From NCBI GenBank assembly GCA_044337585.1, contig JBIINH010000001.1, positions 1-64,000 of the forward strand: 64,000 nt of DNA, given 5' to 3'. Under the pieces are notes generated by a model that did not search any database, was not told the DNA's origin, and saw nothing but the letters and a program-made list of their open reading frames with translations. Position numbers and translations under genes: made by a program. Below are positions 52,733-62,291 of the stretch, in pieces. The first letter of the stretch is position 1. Every line of letters begins with the position of its first letter. The stretch is from CAYSBE01 sp044337585. GTDB taxonomy: Bacteria; Bacteroidota; Bacteroidia; UKL13-3.

Positions 52733-52740
52733 TTATTCAT
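52733..52740 (+). promoter_or_regulatory. -7 promoter element of the polysaccharide locus
   Basis: TATTTTTG, an exact TAnnTTTG match. No convincing TTG was found at the usual upstream distance. It predicts a transcript start near 52746, which makes TTG 52762 the first usable start codon of the export gene. Confidence 0.45.
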
Positions 52741-52761
52741 AACAACCTAAATTCTATACAA

Positions 52762-55302
52762 TTGAATTATATATTTGATAATAAGAGACTTAGCATTTTT
52801 GTGTTGCTTTCTTCTTTTGTCTTTATCCTCACCATGCAGCCATTTTCAAATGTGCAAGCACAACAATCACAAGGTCAGGGAGGTATCATCACAATGCAAA
52901 ATTTGTCATCGGTAAAAGTAGATCAATTAACCGATGATCAGGTTATTAGATTTTGGCGCGAGGCACGAGCCAGTGGGCTAACCAAAATGCAGCTTGAGGC
53001 AATGGCTAGAGAAAGAAGTATGCCCGAGCAGGAATTACAAAAACTGATGTTGCGCATAGAGAATATTGAAGATAAAGCGTTGGAAAACAACAAAAAAAAG
53101 GATAAGGGAATAGACAAAAAAGAAGAAATAGATAAAGATAGTAAGTCTAAAAAGATATTAACGGAAGAAGAACAAGCCAATCGTGACATGGACTTAGATG
53201 CTGCATTTGCCATGCTTACTCCAAAAGTTTTTGGGGTAGATGTTTTTCAAAATAAGAATATCACGTTTGAGCCTTCACTTAATATTCCCACACCATCCAA
53301 TTATGTATTAGGTGCAGGCGATGAGTTGAGTGTTGATATTTATGGATATTCAGAAGCGAGTTATGATTTGAAAGTGACTTCAGACGGTAACCTGCGCATA
53401 CCAGGAATTGGTTTGGTAAAAGTTGGTGGAACCACCATTGAGCAAGCTAAAGCAAAAATCACCAGTAAGCTAAGGCAAGTATATAGCACTATTGCTACAG
53501 GACAAACAAAAGTAAATGTATCTGTCACAAATATTCGCAGCATCAAAGTCACCATCATGGGTGAAGTATCAGTACCAGGAACATACATGCTACCTTCTTT
53601 AGCAACAGTGCTCAATGCTTTGCATTCATGTGGTGGTCCAAATGACAATGGTTCGCTTAGGAATATTTCTATCATTAGAGGCGGTAAAACTATTGGAACT
53701 GTTGATGTGTATGACTATTTGATAAAAGGCAAAAGTGCTGCACATGTAACTTTGCAAGACCAAGATATCATCAAAATAAATGCATATCAAAACAGAATTG
53801 AAATCAGAGGCCAAGTAAAAAGACCTGCATTGTATGAAGTGAATGGAAAAGAAACATTGAAAGAGGTTATTGAATTTGCAGGAGGGTTTACCAACAAGGC
53901 TTATGCAGCAAAAATTAAAGTTCAAAGAAACACCTCAACGCAAGTGAGTGTGGCAGATGTTTCGGAGGAATTGTATTCCATGTTTTTACCAATCAACGGA
54001 GATGTGTACACAGTAGGTGAGCTGCTAGAGAGATTCGAAAATCGGGTGATAGTTGAAGGAGCTGTATTTAGGCCGGGTGAGTATGCATTAGAAAATGGAC
54101 TAACTATAAAACGCCTAATTGAAAAGTGTGATGGACTAACCGAGGATGCATTTTTAACTCGTGCCATCATTTATCGTTTGAAGGATGATAATTCATTAGA
54201 AATATTATCATTTGACGTTGGCAAAGTGATTAAAAGCGAAGTAGCGGATATTACCCTTAAAAGGGAAGATAAAGTAATCATTGCTTCAAAACTTGAAATG
54301 CGCGAAGCTTATAAAGTTAGAATTGAAGGGGAAGTGATGGTCCCTGGGGATTACGAGTTTGGCGAAAATATGAAGTTGCAAGATTTGATAATTGCAGCCG
54401 GTGGATTGAAAGAGGCTGCATCATACAAACGCATTCAAGTGGGCAGGAGGTTAGATACAGCCGACAGGAGTTCTGCAATTACCAATATAGCACAAGTTTT
54501 CTCTGTAGACATTGAAAAAGATTTGAAAGACAACCCAGCAGCAGCATCATTTGTGTTGCGCCCCTTTGATATTATTACGGTATACCAAAATCCAGGCTAT
54601 ATCAAGCAAAGCACAGTTAAAATTTATGGGCAAGTGATGTTTCCTGGAGAGTTTGTAATACTTAAAAATAAAGAACGTATTTCAGATATAATAAAACGAT
54701 CTGGCGGTTTAACCAATGAAGCCTTCCCTGACGGAGCCATTTTGGTTCGCTACAGGTTAAGTAATTTAAACCAGCAACTTATCAATACTAATAAACTTAG
54801 GGCACTTAAGAAAGTAGTGGATTCTGAAAATGCCAAAGAACTTTCTAAAGACGAAGAGTTTAAAAGAAGTTTCGACTTGGTGGCGATTGACTTGAATAAA
54901 ATCATGAAAAATCCGGGGGGTAAAGAAGATGTTTTTGTTACCGACCGTGATATCATTAATATTCCAAAAATACAACAAACTGTTTTGGTGAGCGGGGAAA
55001 TACTGTTTCCTGTAAAAACCGTTTATGAAAAAGGTTTAACATTTAGAGAATGTATTTCAAATTCTGGCGGATATACGACACAAGCAATTAAAAGAAAAGC
55101 ATATGTGGTATATGCAAACGGATCGGCCAAGTCAACTAAGAACTTTTTATTTTTCCATTTTAGGCCAAAAATTAAACCCGGCTGCGAAATTATAGTGCCA
55201 CCAAAAGAGAAAAAAGAAGGTTTATCTACAGTTGAAACAGTTTCAATTATTACAAGTATGACAACACTTTTGGTTATCATTACTACCACTTTTATCAAAT
55301 AA
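52762..55302 (+). CDS. Polysaccharide export protein with multiple SLBB domains (Wza-like)
   Basis: 846 residues from TTG 52762; the frame is open to 52600 but the upstream part looks non-coding and contains the likely promoter. Signal peptide at about 1-34 (IFVLLSSFVFILTMQPFSNVQAQ). A charged helical region follows, then the polysaccharide export domain (VLGAGDELSVDIYGYSE) and at least five SLBB units (VTIMGEVSVPGTYML, VEGAVFRPGEYAL, IEGEVMVPGDYEF, IYGQVMFPGEFVI, VSGEILFPVKTVY). A hydrophobic helix closes the C-terminus. It should form the outer-membrane pore that exports the polymer whose sugars are made by the genes downstream. No lipobox was seen, unlike Wza. Confidence 0.9.
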   Translation: MNYIFDNKRLSIFVLLSSFVFILTMQPFSNVQAQQSQGQGGIITMQNLSSVKVDQLTDDQVIRFWREARASGLTKMQLEAMARERSMPEQELQKLMLRIENIEDKALENNKKKDKGIDKKEEIDKDSKSKKILTEEEQANRDMDLDAAFAMLTPKVFGVDVFQNKNITFEPSLNIPTPSNYVLGAGDELSVDIYGYSEASYDLKVTSDGNLRIPGIGLVKVGGTTIEQAKAKITSKLRQVYSTIATGQTKVNVSVTNIRSIKVTIMGEVSVPGTYMLPSLATVLNALHSCGGPNDNGSLRNISIIRGGKTIGTVDVYDYLIKGKSAAHVTLQDQDIIKINAYQNRIEIRGQVKRPALYEVNGKETLKEVIEFAGGFTNKAYAAKIKVQRNTSTQVSVADVSEELYSMFLPINGDVYTVGELLERFENRVIVEGAVFRPGEYALENGLTIKRLIEKCDGLTEDAFLTRAIIYRLKDDNSLEILSFDVGKVIKSEVADITLKREDKVIIASKLEMREAYKVRIEGEVMVPGDYEFGENMKLQDLIIAAGGLKEAASYKRIQVGRRLDTADRSSAITNIAQVFSVDIEKDLKDNPAAASFVLRPFDIITVYQNPGYIKQSTVKIYGQVMFPGEFVILKNKERISDIIKRSGGLTNEAFPDGAILVRYRLSNLNQQLINTNKLRALKKVVDSENAKELSKDEEFKRSFDLVAIDLNKIMKNPGGKEDVFVTDRDIINIPKIQQTVLVSGEILFPVKTVYEKGLTFRECISNSGGYTTQAIKRKAYVVYANGSAKSTKNFLFFHFRPKIKPGCEIIVPPKEKKEGLSTVETVSIITSMTTLLVIITTTFIK

Positions 55303-55306
55303 TTAG

Positions 55307-55717
55307 ATGGATACCAAGGAAACAACATTTCAATTGGTGAATTTGCCAAAGTTTTTAGATGAACGGGGAAACCTTTCATTTATAGAAGCCAAAAGACAGG
55401 TGCCATTTGATATTGCTCGCTCATATTGGATATACGATGTGCCTGGAGGTGAAACACGCGGTGGGCACAGTTATTATCAAAATGAAGAATTGATAGTTGC
55501 ACTCTCTGGCAGCTTTGATGTGGTGATTGATGATGGCAAACAATCGCATAAAATTTCACTCAACCGATCTTATTACGGTTTGTATATTCCAAAAGGATTT
55601 TGGCGTCACATGGAAAATTTTTCCACCAATGCATTGGCGCTTGTGCTAGCATCAACTGCATTTGATGCTTCCGATTATGAAAGAGACCACGAACGATATA
55701 TCAATAGCAAAGCATGA
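55307..55717 (+). CDS. FdtA/WxcM-like sugar 3,4-ketoisomerase, diverged copy
   Basis: 136 residues, cupin fold. Members convert dTDP-4-keto-6-deoxyglucose to the 3-keto form ahead of an aminotransferase. The core FDIARSYWIYDVPGGETRGGH is clear, but the usual RGxHAH reads RGGHSY: His54 is kept and the second His is Tyr56. The likely catalytic pair is therefore altered. It overlaps the canonical copy at 55714 by 4 bases. It may be a different isomerase, a helper subunit, or a weakened duplicate. Confidence 0.85.
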   Translation: MDTKETTFQLVNLPKFLDERGNLSFIEAKRQVPFDIARSYWIYDVPGGETRGGHSYYQNEELIVALSGSFDVVIDDGKQSHKISLNRSYYGLYIPKGFWRHMENFSTNALALVLASTAFDASDYERDHERYINSKA

Positions 55718-56133
55718 TTAAGAAACCATCTGTATATGATTGCTCTTTGGTTCAGTTACCAAAAATACATTTTAGGGCTGGCAACATAACTCCCGTGCAT
55801 GGCAACAAAGAAATACCATTTGATATCAAACGTGTATTTTATTTATATGATATTCCAGGAGGAGAGTCAAGAGGTGCCCATGCACATTTTGAATGCCATC
55901 AGTTTTTAATTGCTGCAAGCGGGAGCTTCGAAGTATTATTAGATGATGGAAAGGTGAAAAGACAAGTGCAGCTCAACCAACCTTATATCGGCTTACACAT
56001 TCCACCAATGATTTGGGCATCTGAAGTCAATTTTTCATCAGGTGCCATTTGTTTGGTGATGGCCTCTCATGGCTATAATGAATTAGATTATATACGCGAT
56101 TACAATACATTTTTGAAGGAGGTAAATCGATGA
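55714..56133 (+). CDS. FdtA/WxcM-like dTDP-sugar 3,4-ketoisomerase
   Basis: 139 residues, cupin fold with the intact RGAHAH motif (His56, His58) and FDIKRVFYLYDIPGG. In the dTDP-Fuc3NAc/Qui3NAc pathway it isomerises dTDP-4-keto-6-deoxyglucose to the 3-keto sugar, which a DegT enzyme (57967) then aminates. It overlaps both neighbours by 4 bases, so it is translated as part of one operon. It is the more typical of the two tandem copies. Confidence 0.92.
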   Translation: MIKKPSVYDCSLVQLPKIHFRAGNITPVHGNKEIPFDIKRVFYLYDIPGGESRGAHAHFECHQFLIAASGSFEVLLDDGKVKRQVQLNQPYIGLHIPPMIWASEVNFSSGAICLVMASHGYNELDYIRDYNTFLKEVNR

Positions 56134-56672
56134 CCATACATCCACTTGCAGATGTGCAATCAAACAAAATTGGAGAAGGAACTAGGGTGTGGCAGTTTGC
56201 CATCATACTTGAGGGCGCAATTATTGGCAAAGATTGTAATATTAATTGCCACACGTTTATAGAAAATGATGTTATTATTGGGAATCACTGTACCATCAAA
56301 TCTGGTGTGTATGTATGGGATGGTATACAAATGGAAGACGATGTTTTTGTAGGTCCAAATGTGACATTCATAAATAATAATACTCCACGTTCACAGCAAT
56401 ATCCTGAAAAACATATTGGTGTTAGCATTCGCAAAGGCGTATCTATCGGTGCAGCTAGCACTATAAAAGGAGATATTGAAATTGGTGATTTTGCCATGAT
56501 TGGCGCAGGCAGTTTACTCACCAAATCCGTTCCTGCGTTTCAGCTATGGTATGGACATCCTGCTTCGCATAAAGGTTATGTAACAAGGGATGGCATCTTG
56601 CTCGATCTAAATCTTAAAGATAATAAAGGCAACCAGTTTCAATTAATTAATCAAGAACCCAAAGCAAAATAA
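56130..56672 (+). CDS. Left-handed beta-helix sugar N-acetyltransferase (FdtC/WbpD-like)
   Basis: 180 residues, hexapeptide repeats throughout (IGEGTRVWQFAIILEGAIIG, IGNHCTIKSGVYVWDG, VFVGPNVTFINN, IGDFAMIGAGSLL). It transfers acetyl from acetyl-CoA to an amino sugar. The sequence fits both the dTDP-3-amino-sugar enzymes (FdtC) and the UDP-3-amino-uronic acid enzyme (WbpD/WlbB). Its position right after the ketoisomerases suggests the former, but only one acetyltransferase is visible for two amino-sugar pathways. It overlaps its upstream neighbour by 4 bases. Confidence 0.88.
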   Translation: MTIHPLADVQSNKIGEGTRVWQFAIILEGAIIGKDCNINCHTFIENDVIIGNHCTIKSGVYVWDGIQMEDDVFVGPNVTFINNNTPRSQQYPEKHIGVSIRKGVSIGAASTIKGDIEIGDFAMIGAGSLLTKSVPAFQLWYGHPASHKGYVTRDGILLDLNLKDNKGNQFQLINQEPKAK

Positions 56673-56680
56673 TAATATTC

Positions 56681-57967
56681 ATGTCTTCAACACACATTAC
56701 AGACAAGTATAAAATAGGCATTATTGGCCTAGGTTATGTTGGACTCCCGCTTGCAGTTGAATTTGCTAAGAAATTTCATACCATTGGTTTTGATATTAAC
56801 CAACTACGTATTGATGAATTAAAAAAGGGAGTAGACCGCACGCTCGAGGTTGATAATCACGAACTTTTAGCAAGTAGTTTATTGACTTTTTCTTCGCAAA
56901 CCGAAGATCTTGCCAAGTGCAATTTTTTTATTGTAACCGTACCAACACCAGTTGATCGATTCAATCATCCCGATCTGACGCCACTAAAAAAAGCGAGCGA
57001 AACAGTAGGCAAGGTGCTCAAGAAAAATGATATTGTGGTGTATGAGTCAACCGTGTATCCGGGTGCCACAGAAGATGAATGTATCCCTGTGCTTGAAAGA
57101 ATGTCAGGCCTTATTTTTAATAAAGATTTTTTTGCAGGCTACTCTCCCGAGCGCATTAACCCTGGAGATAAAGAACATACGGTTTCAAAAATACTCAAAG
57201 TGACATCTGGTTCTACACCCGAAATAGCAGATGAGGTTGATGCAGTGTACAGAAGCGTAATTGTAGCAGGTACCCACAAAGCACCTTCGATAAAAGTAGC
57301 TGAAGCAGCAAAAGTGATTGAAAATGCACAACGTGATATCAATATTGCTTTTGTAAATGAGCTTTCTAAAATCTTTAATTTATTAGGTATTGATACATCA
57401 GCAGTATTGGAAGCAGCCGGCACAAAATGGAACTTTTTAAAGTTTAAACCAGGCCTGGTAGGAGGTCATTGTATTGGTGTGGATCCTTATTATCTAGCTC
57501 AAAAAGCACAAGAAGCCGGATATCATCCTGAGATAATACTTGCCGGAAGACGACTAAATGACAGCATGGGAAAATACGTTGCTGATGAGGCTGTAAAACT
57601 TATTGTAAAAAAAGAACTCAATGTAAAAGGAGCCAATGTTCTAATATTAGGAATCACCTTTAAAGAAAATTGTCCTGATGTGCGCAATACCAAGGTAGTT
57701 GACATCATTAGTGAGCTAAATACTTATAATGTAAATATAACTATTCTTGACCCATGGGCCGACAAACACAGCGTGGTCGAAGAATATGGTTACTCAATCA
57801 TCAACGAATTGAGTGAGTCAACTATTAAGAAGTTTGAATGTGTAATATTTGCAGTAGCGCATAAGCAATTTCAAAATATAAATATAAAAGATATTACTGT
57901 GCCCAATGCCGTAGTAGTTGATGTAAAAAGTATATTACCCCTTAATCAAGTAGATTTTAGATTGTAA
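56681..57967 (+). CDS. UDP-N-acetylhexosamine 6-dehydrogenase (TviB/WbpO/WbpA type)
   Basis: 428 residues. NAD-binding GIIGLGYVGLPLAV (13-26), middle domain with YSPERINPGDKEHT and KVAEAAKVIENAQRDINIA, catalytic Cys in GLVGGHCIGVDPYYLA, and the UDP-binding C-terminal domain (LGITFKENCPDVRNT). It oxidises C6 of UDP-GlcNAc or UDP-GalNAc twice to the uronic acid. The strong TviB-type middle signature favours UDP-GlcNAc or UDP-GalNAc over UDP-glucose. Its product is probably used by the epimerase and the oxidoreductase at 61269-63286. Confidence 0.93.
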   Translation: MSSTHITDKYKIGIIGLGYVGLPLAVEFAKKFHTIGFDINQLRIDELKKGVDRTLEVDNHELLASSLLTFSSQTEDLAKCNFFIVTVPTPVDRFNHPDLTPLKKASETVGKVLKKNDIVVYESTVYPGATEDECIPVLERMSGLIFNKDFFAGYSPERINPGDKEHTVSKILKVTSGSTPEIADEVDAVYRSVIVAGTHKAPSIKVAEAAKVIENAQRDINIAFVNELSKIFNLLGIDTSAVLEAAGTKWNFLKFKPGLVGGHCIGVDPYYLAQKAQEAGYHPEIILAGRRLNDSMGKYVADEAVKLIVKKELNVKGANVLILGITFKENCPDVRNTKVVDIISELNTYNVNITILDPWADKHSVVEEYGYSIINELSESTIKKFECVIFAVAHKQFQNINIKDITVPNAVVVDVKSILPLNQVDFRL

Positions 57968-59076
57968 TGAAAGAAATAAAATTTTTAGACCTACAAGCAA
58001 TTAACAAACGGCACGAAAAACATTTTCATGACGGGTTGCAGCGTGTGATTGAATCAGGTTGGTTTATTCTGGGAAAAGAAGTGGAGGCATTTGAGAAAGA
58101 GTATGCAGCTTATTGCACTTCTTCTTATTGTGCAGGTGTAGCCAACGGACTCGATGCACTCATTCTAATTCTTCGGGCCTACAAAGAATTAGGGCTTATG
58201 AAGGATGGTGACGAAGTTATCGTTCCTGCCAATACTTATATCGCTACCATACTTGCCATATCTGCAAATGGATTAATACCTGTATTGGTAGAGCCTGATT
58301 TAGATACCTATTTATTGGATGCAAATCAAATTTCAAAACACATCAGTTCAAATACAAAGGCCATCATGGTTGTGCACCTTTACGGACAATGTGCTGATAT
58401 GGATGCCATAAATGAATTAGCACAAGCGCATAATTTAAAGGTAATTGAAGATTGTGCGCAATCACATGGTGCTGGATACAAAAATAAAAAATCTGGTAAT
58501 TTAGGACATGCAGCAGCCCATAGTTTTTATCCAGGAAAAAATTTAGGCGCACTCGGTGATGGAGGAGCAATTACAACTAATGATGAATTATTGTTTTCAA
58601 CTATTAAAGCTTTGCGTAATTATGGTTCTCATAAAAAATATGAAAATATTTACAAAGGACTTAATAGCAGGTTAGATGAATTGCAGGCACCTTTTTTAAG
58701 GGCCAAACTTATAGATCTTGATGCAGACAATAACTTTCGAAGTCAAATTGCACATCGCTACATTACTGAAATTAAGAACAAGCATATTGTTTTGCCAATT
58801 GTGCCTTCCTATAGTGAGCCGGTTTGGCATCTTTTTGTAATAAGGGTAAAGAATAGAAATACTTTTCAAGAGTATCTTTCGAATAACGGAATTCAAACCG
58901 TAATTCACTATCCAATACCCCCACACCAACAGCAAGCCTACAAAGAACTTTCCCATTTAAATTTTCCAATTACTGAGCTTATACACCAACAAGTTATCAG
59001 TTTGCCTGTAAGTCCTGTAATGCCTGACTCTGAAGTGACTTATGTGATTGACATATTAAATAAATGGGAAGGATGA
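57967..59076 (+). CDS. DegT/DnrJ/EryC1/StrS sugar aminotransferase, FdtB-like
   Basis: 369 residues. PLP lysine in AHSFYPGKNLGALGDGG, PLP phosphate site ANGLDALIL, and the aspartate in IEDCAQSHGA. The start (KFLDLQAINKRHEKHFHDGLQRVIESGWFI) matches enzymes that aminate dTDP-3-keto-6-deoxyhexoses (FdtB/QdtB), which fits the FdtA-like genes upstream. Its ATG overlaps the dehydrogenase stop by one base (TAATG). Confidence 0.92.
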   Translation: MKEIKFLDLQAINKRHEKHFHDGLQRVIESGWFILGKEVEAFEKEYAAYCTSSYCAGVANGLDALILILRAYKELGLMKDGDEVIVPANTYIATILAISANGLIPVLVEPDLDTYLLDANQISKHISSNTKAIMVVHLYGQCADMDAINELAQAHNLKVIEDCAQSHGAGYKNKKSGNLGHAAAHSFYPGKNLGALGDGGAITTNDELLFSTIKALRNYGSHKKYENIYKGLNSRLDELQAPFLRAKLIDLDADNNFRSQIAHRYITEIKNKHIVLPIVPSYSEPVWHLFVIRVKNRNTFQEYLSNNGIQTVIHYPIPPHQQQAYKELSHLNFPITELIHQQVISLPVSPVMPDSEVTYVIDILNKWEG

Positions 59077-59079
59077 GTT

Positions 59080-60132
59080 ATGAGTAAGCAGGAATTAACA
59101 TTAAAAGACATTATTGGTATAGCAACAGATTGGTTTAATTTTTTGCTATCTAAGTGGAAGACAATTGTGCTGTCAGGATTTATTGGGTTAGCATTAGGCA
59201 TTGGTTATTCAATGATAAGTCCTAAGATATATGAAGCAGAACTTACATTTGCATTGGAAGAAAAAGGTGGAGCTATGAATGCATATGCAGGACTTGCAAG
59301 CCAATTTGGATTAGATATTTCTAAAGGAAGTGAGAGTGGTGCTTTTGTTGGAGAAAACATAATGGAATTGTTTAAGTCTCGATTGATTATGGAGGCCGCC
59401 TTGCTAGAACCAGCTTTGTTTAACGGTGAAAAAGATTTATTGATTAATAGGTATTTAAAATTTCATAAAATTGATGAGAAACTTGTGGCAAATGAAGTCA
59501 CTAAAGACCTAAAGTTTATAGAAGGACAGCCAAGAGAGGAATTTTCAAGGGCACAAGACAGTTTATTACACGCTGTATCTAAAAAGTTGAAGAAAGAGAA
59601 CTTATTTGTATTTAAAGTAGATAAGAAACTAAATATTATAAGCATGGTTGTGAAATCAGCTGATGAGCAATTTGCAAAATTGTATTGCGAAGTTTTAGCA
59701 AAAAATGTAAGAGATTTGTATATTGAAACAAAGACCAAAAAAGCAAGAAAAAATGTTGATTTACTAACATTTAAAGCAGATTCTGTTCAGCAAGTATTGA
59801 ATGCTGAGATGTATGGAGCAGCGGCCAATATGGATCAAAATATTAATCTAGTACGTACCGAATTGCGTGTGCCTTACGCTAAAAAGCAAATGAATGTGGA
59901 GCTATTAACCGCAGTATATGCAGAGCTGCTAAAGAATCTTGAATTAAGCAAACTCAGTTTGCAACGGGAAGAACCAATTATTCAATTAATTGATAGGCCT
60001 ATCTATCCTCTTTATTATTCCAAGCCCGGAAAAACTAAATCTGGTATTATTGGCGGCATATTATTTGGATTTCTTTCTGTACTCTTTTTCGTTGTTAAGC
60101 GTCAGTATTCAATTATCATGCAGGAGCAATAA
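59080..60132 (+). CDS. Wzz-like chain-length/tyrosine-kinase-adaptor membrane protein
   Basis: 350 residues. Two membrane segments, about 29-47 (TIVLSGFIGLALGIGYSMI) and 325-345 (SGIIGGILFGFLSVLFFVV), enclose a long periplasmic helical domain, the Wzz topology. It sets the length of the exported polysaccharide. Downstream of the second segment there is no kinase domain. It is embedded between the two aminotransferases with gaps of 3 and 0 bases, so its place in the locus is firm. Confidence 0.85.
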   Translation: MSKQELTLKDIIGIATDWFNFLLSKWKTIVLSGFIGLALGIGYSMISPKIYEAELTFALEEKGGAMNAYAGLASQFGLDISKGSESGAFVGENIMELFKSRLIMEAALLEPALFNGEKDLLINRYLKFHKIDEKLVANEVTKDLKFIEGQPREEFSRAQDSLLHAVSKKLKKENLFVFKVDKKLNIISMVVKSADEQFAKLYCEVLAKNVRDLYIETKTKKARKNVDLLTFKADSVQQVLNAEMYGAAANMDQNINLVRTELRVPYAKKQMNVELLTAVYAELLKNLELSKLSLQREEPIIQLIDRPIYPLYYSKPGKTKSGIIGGILFGFLSVLFFVVKRQYSIIMQEQ

Positions 60133-61269
60133 ATGAGTACTAGTCAAAAAAAAATACAGATGGTAGACTTGAAAGGGCAGTACCTGAAAATAAAGTCTGA
60201 GGTTGATAGCGCAATTCAGGATTGTCTTTCAAACGCAACATTTATCAATGGTCCTGAAGTTGCTAATTTTGCAAATGGTTTAGCAAAATATCTCAATGCG
60301 GCTTATGTTATTCCTGTAGCTAATGGTACAGATGCACTACAAATAGCCATGATGGCTTTGGGCTTGAAGCCAGGCGATGAAGTTATTGTCCCAGCATTTA
60401 CATATGTAGCCACTGCCGAGGTTATTGCTTTATTGGGATTAACACCTGTTTGGGTTGATGTTGATTCAGATACATTTACAATTGATGCAAACAAAGTTGA
60501 GTCAATCATTACTCCTAAAACTAAAGCAATTGTTCCGGTGCACTTGTATGGACAAACGGCATCAATGGAACAATTGATGGCAATTGCTAGAAAGCATCAT
60601 TTGTTTGTGATTGAAGACAATGCGCAAGCATTAGGAGCTGATTATCATTTTTCTGATAGTACTGTGGTTAAAGCTGGTGTAATTGGTGATATTGGATGCA
60701 CTTCATTTTTTCCATCTAAAAATTTAGGATGTTATGGTGATGGAGGTGCATTGTATACTAATAATAAACAACTTGCCGAATCCATAAAAATGATTGCAAA
60801 TCATGGTCAGAAAGTAAAATATTATCATGATGTAATTGGTGTAAACTCAAGACTAGATTCTTTGCAAGCAGCAATACTAAATGTAAAGTTGACATATTTA
60901 GATGAATATACCTCGGCACGTCAGCTTGCTGCATCACGTTATGATAAATTACTTTCAGGTATAAATCAAATTAATACGCCTGTAAGAAATAAACACTCCT
61001 CACATGTGTTTCATCAATATACCATAAAAGTGAAAGATGACCGAGATGGTTTGAAGTCATACTTAGAGTCGCATGGTGTGCCTACTATGATTTACTATCC
61101 TGTTCCGATGCATCAGCAAAAAGCATATGTAAATGATGGCTATCCTTTAGGTTCATTTCCTGTTTCCGAACTACTAAGTAAAGAAGTAATATCATTGCCT
61201 ATGCATACAGAATTAGATGAGGCAACACAAGTATTTATAGCAGATAAAATTAAAGCCTTTTTTACATAA
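60133..61269 (+). CDS. DegT/DnrJ/EryC1/StrS aminotransferase, WbpE-like
   Basis: 378 residues, with PLP lysine in TSFFPSKNLGCYGDGG and the phosphate site ANGTDALQIA. The start MVDLKGQYLKIKSEVDSAI is typical of the group that includes WbpE/WlbC, which puts the 3-amino group on UDP-3-keto-GlcNAcA. That fits the neighbouring dehydrogenase and Gfo/Idh oxidoreductase. It begins directly after the Wzz-like stop and overlaps the next gene by one base. Confidence 0.92.
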   Translation: MSTSQKKIQMVDLKGQYLKIKSEVDSAIQDCLSNATFINGPEVANFANGLAKYLNAAYVIPVANGTDALQIAMMALGLKPGDEVIVPAFTYVATAEVIALLGLTPVWVDVDSDTFTIDANKVESIITPKTKAIVPVHLYGQTASMEQLMAIARKHHLFVIEDNAQALGADYHFSDSTVVKAGVIGDIGCTSFFPSKNLGCYGDGGALYTNNKQLAESIKMIANHGQKVKYYHDVIGVNSRLDSLQAAILNVKLTYLDEYTSARQLAASRYDKLLSGINQINTPVRNKHSSHVFHQYTIKVKDDRDGLKSYLESHGVPTMIYYPVPMHQQKAYVNDGYPLGSFPVSELLSKEVISLPMHTELDEATQVFIADKIKAFFT

Positions 61270-62291
61270 TGTCAGATAATCAAAAGATAAAATTTGCAGT
61301 AGTAGGATGTGGGCATATCGGTAAACGACATGCTGAAATGATTCAAAGAAATGAACAGGCAGAGTTGGTTGCCCTTATTGATACAAAGGAGAAATCAGAC
61401 TTAGGCATTGACAATTATACCATTCCTTATTTTCAATCACTTGAATCATTTATAGTATCAGATATTGCATGTGATGTAATAAATATTGCTACCCCAAATG
61501 GATTTCATGCATTGCAGGCTATGCAAGCACTTCAAGCAAAAAAACATGTAGTTATTGAAAAGCCTATGGCCTTATCAAAAAACGATGCTGAGAAAGTAGT
61601 ATTTAAAGCACTTGAGGAGCATAAGCATGTATTTGCAGTGATGCAAAACAGATATTCTCCTCCATCTGTATGGATAAAAGAAATAGTCACATCCGGTTTG
61701 CTTGGAAAAGTTTTTATGGTGCAGCTAAATTGTTATTGGAATAGAGATGACAGGTACTATAAATCGGGAAGTTGGCATGGTAATAAAGCACTTGATGGGG
61801 GCACGTTGTTTACTCAGTTTTCACATTTTATTGATATCATGTACTGGCTATTTGGTGATATAGAAAATATCCAAACCAGACTAAGAGATTTCAATCATAC
61901 TACACTAACTGAATTTGAAGACAGTGGATTTGTTAGTTTTGATTTTATTAACGGTGGAATAGGTTGTATTAATTATTCTACATCTGTATGGAATACAAAC
62001 CTAGAAAGCAGCATGACAATTGTTGCCGAAAATGGAAGTGTGAAAATCGGAGGACAATATATGAACGAAGTAGAATATTGTCATATTAAAAATTATCACT
62101 TGCCTGAGTTAGCACCAACAAACCCTGGTAATGATTATGGAGCTTATAAAGGGTCTGCACAAAATCACCACTATGTTATTCAAAATGTAGTTGATGTATT
62201 GAACGGCAAAGCTCCTATCACAACCAATGCGTTAGAAGGACTGAAAGTAGTAGATATGATAGAGAGAATTTATGCAAATGCTTCAAAATAA
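61269..62291 (+). CDS. Gfo/Idh/MocA-family sugar oxidoreductase, WbpB/WlbA-like
   Basis: 340 residues. Rossmann loop VVGCGHIGKRHAEM (9-22), the catalytic region VVIEKPMALS with Lys, and the substrate region LDGGTLFTQFSHFIDIMYWLFGD. Family members of the WbpB type oxidise C3 of UDP-GlcNAcA ahead of amination. With the aminotransferase just upstream (one-base overlap) and the dehydrogenase at 56681 this gives three of the steps towards UDP-2,3-diamino-glucuronic acid. Substrate inferred from context. Confidence 0.9.
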   Translation: MSDNQKIKFAVVGCGHIGKRHAEMIQRNEQAELVALIDTKEKSDLGIDNYTIPYFQSLESFIVSDIACDVINIATPNGFHALQAMQALQAKKHVVIEKPMALSKNDAEKVVFKALEEHKHVFAVMQNRYSPPSVWIKEIVTSGLLGKVFMVQLNCYWNRDDRYYKSGSWHGNKALDGGTLFTQFSHFIDIMYWLFGDIENIQTRLRDFNHTTLTEFEDSGFVSFDFINGGIGCINYSTSVWNTNLESSMTIVAENGSVKIGGQYMNEVEYCHIKNYHLPELAPTNPGNDYGAYKGSAQNHHYVIQNVVDVLNGKAPITTNALEGLKVVDMIERIYANASK

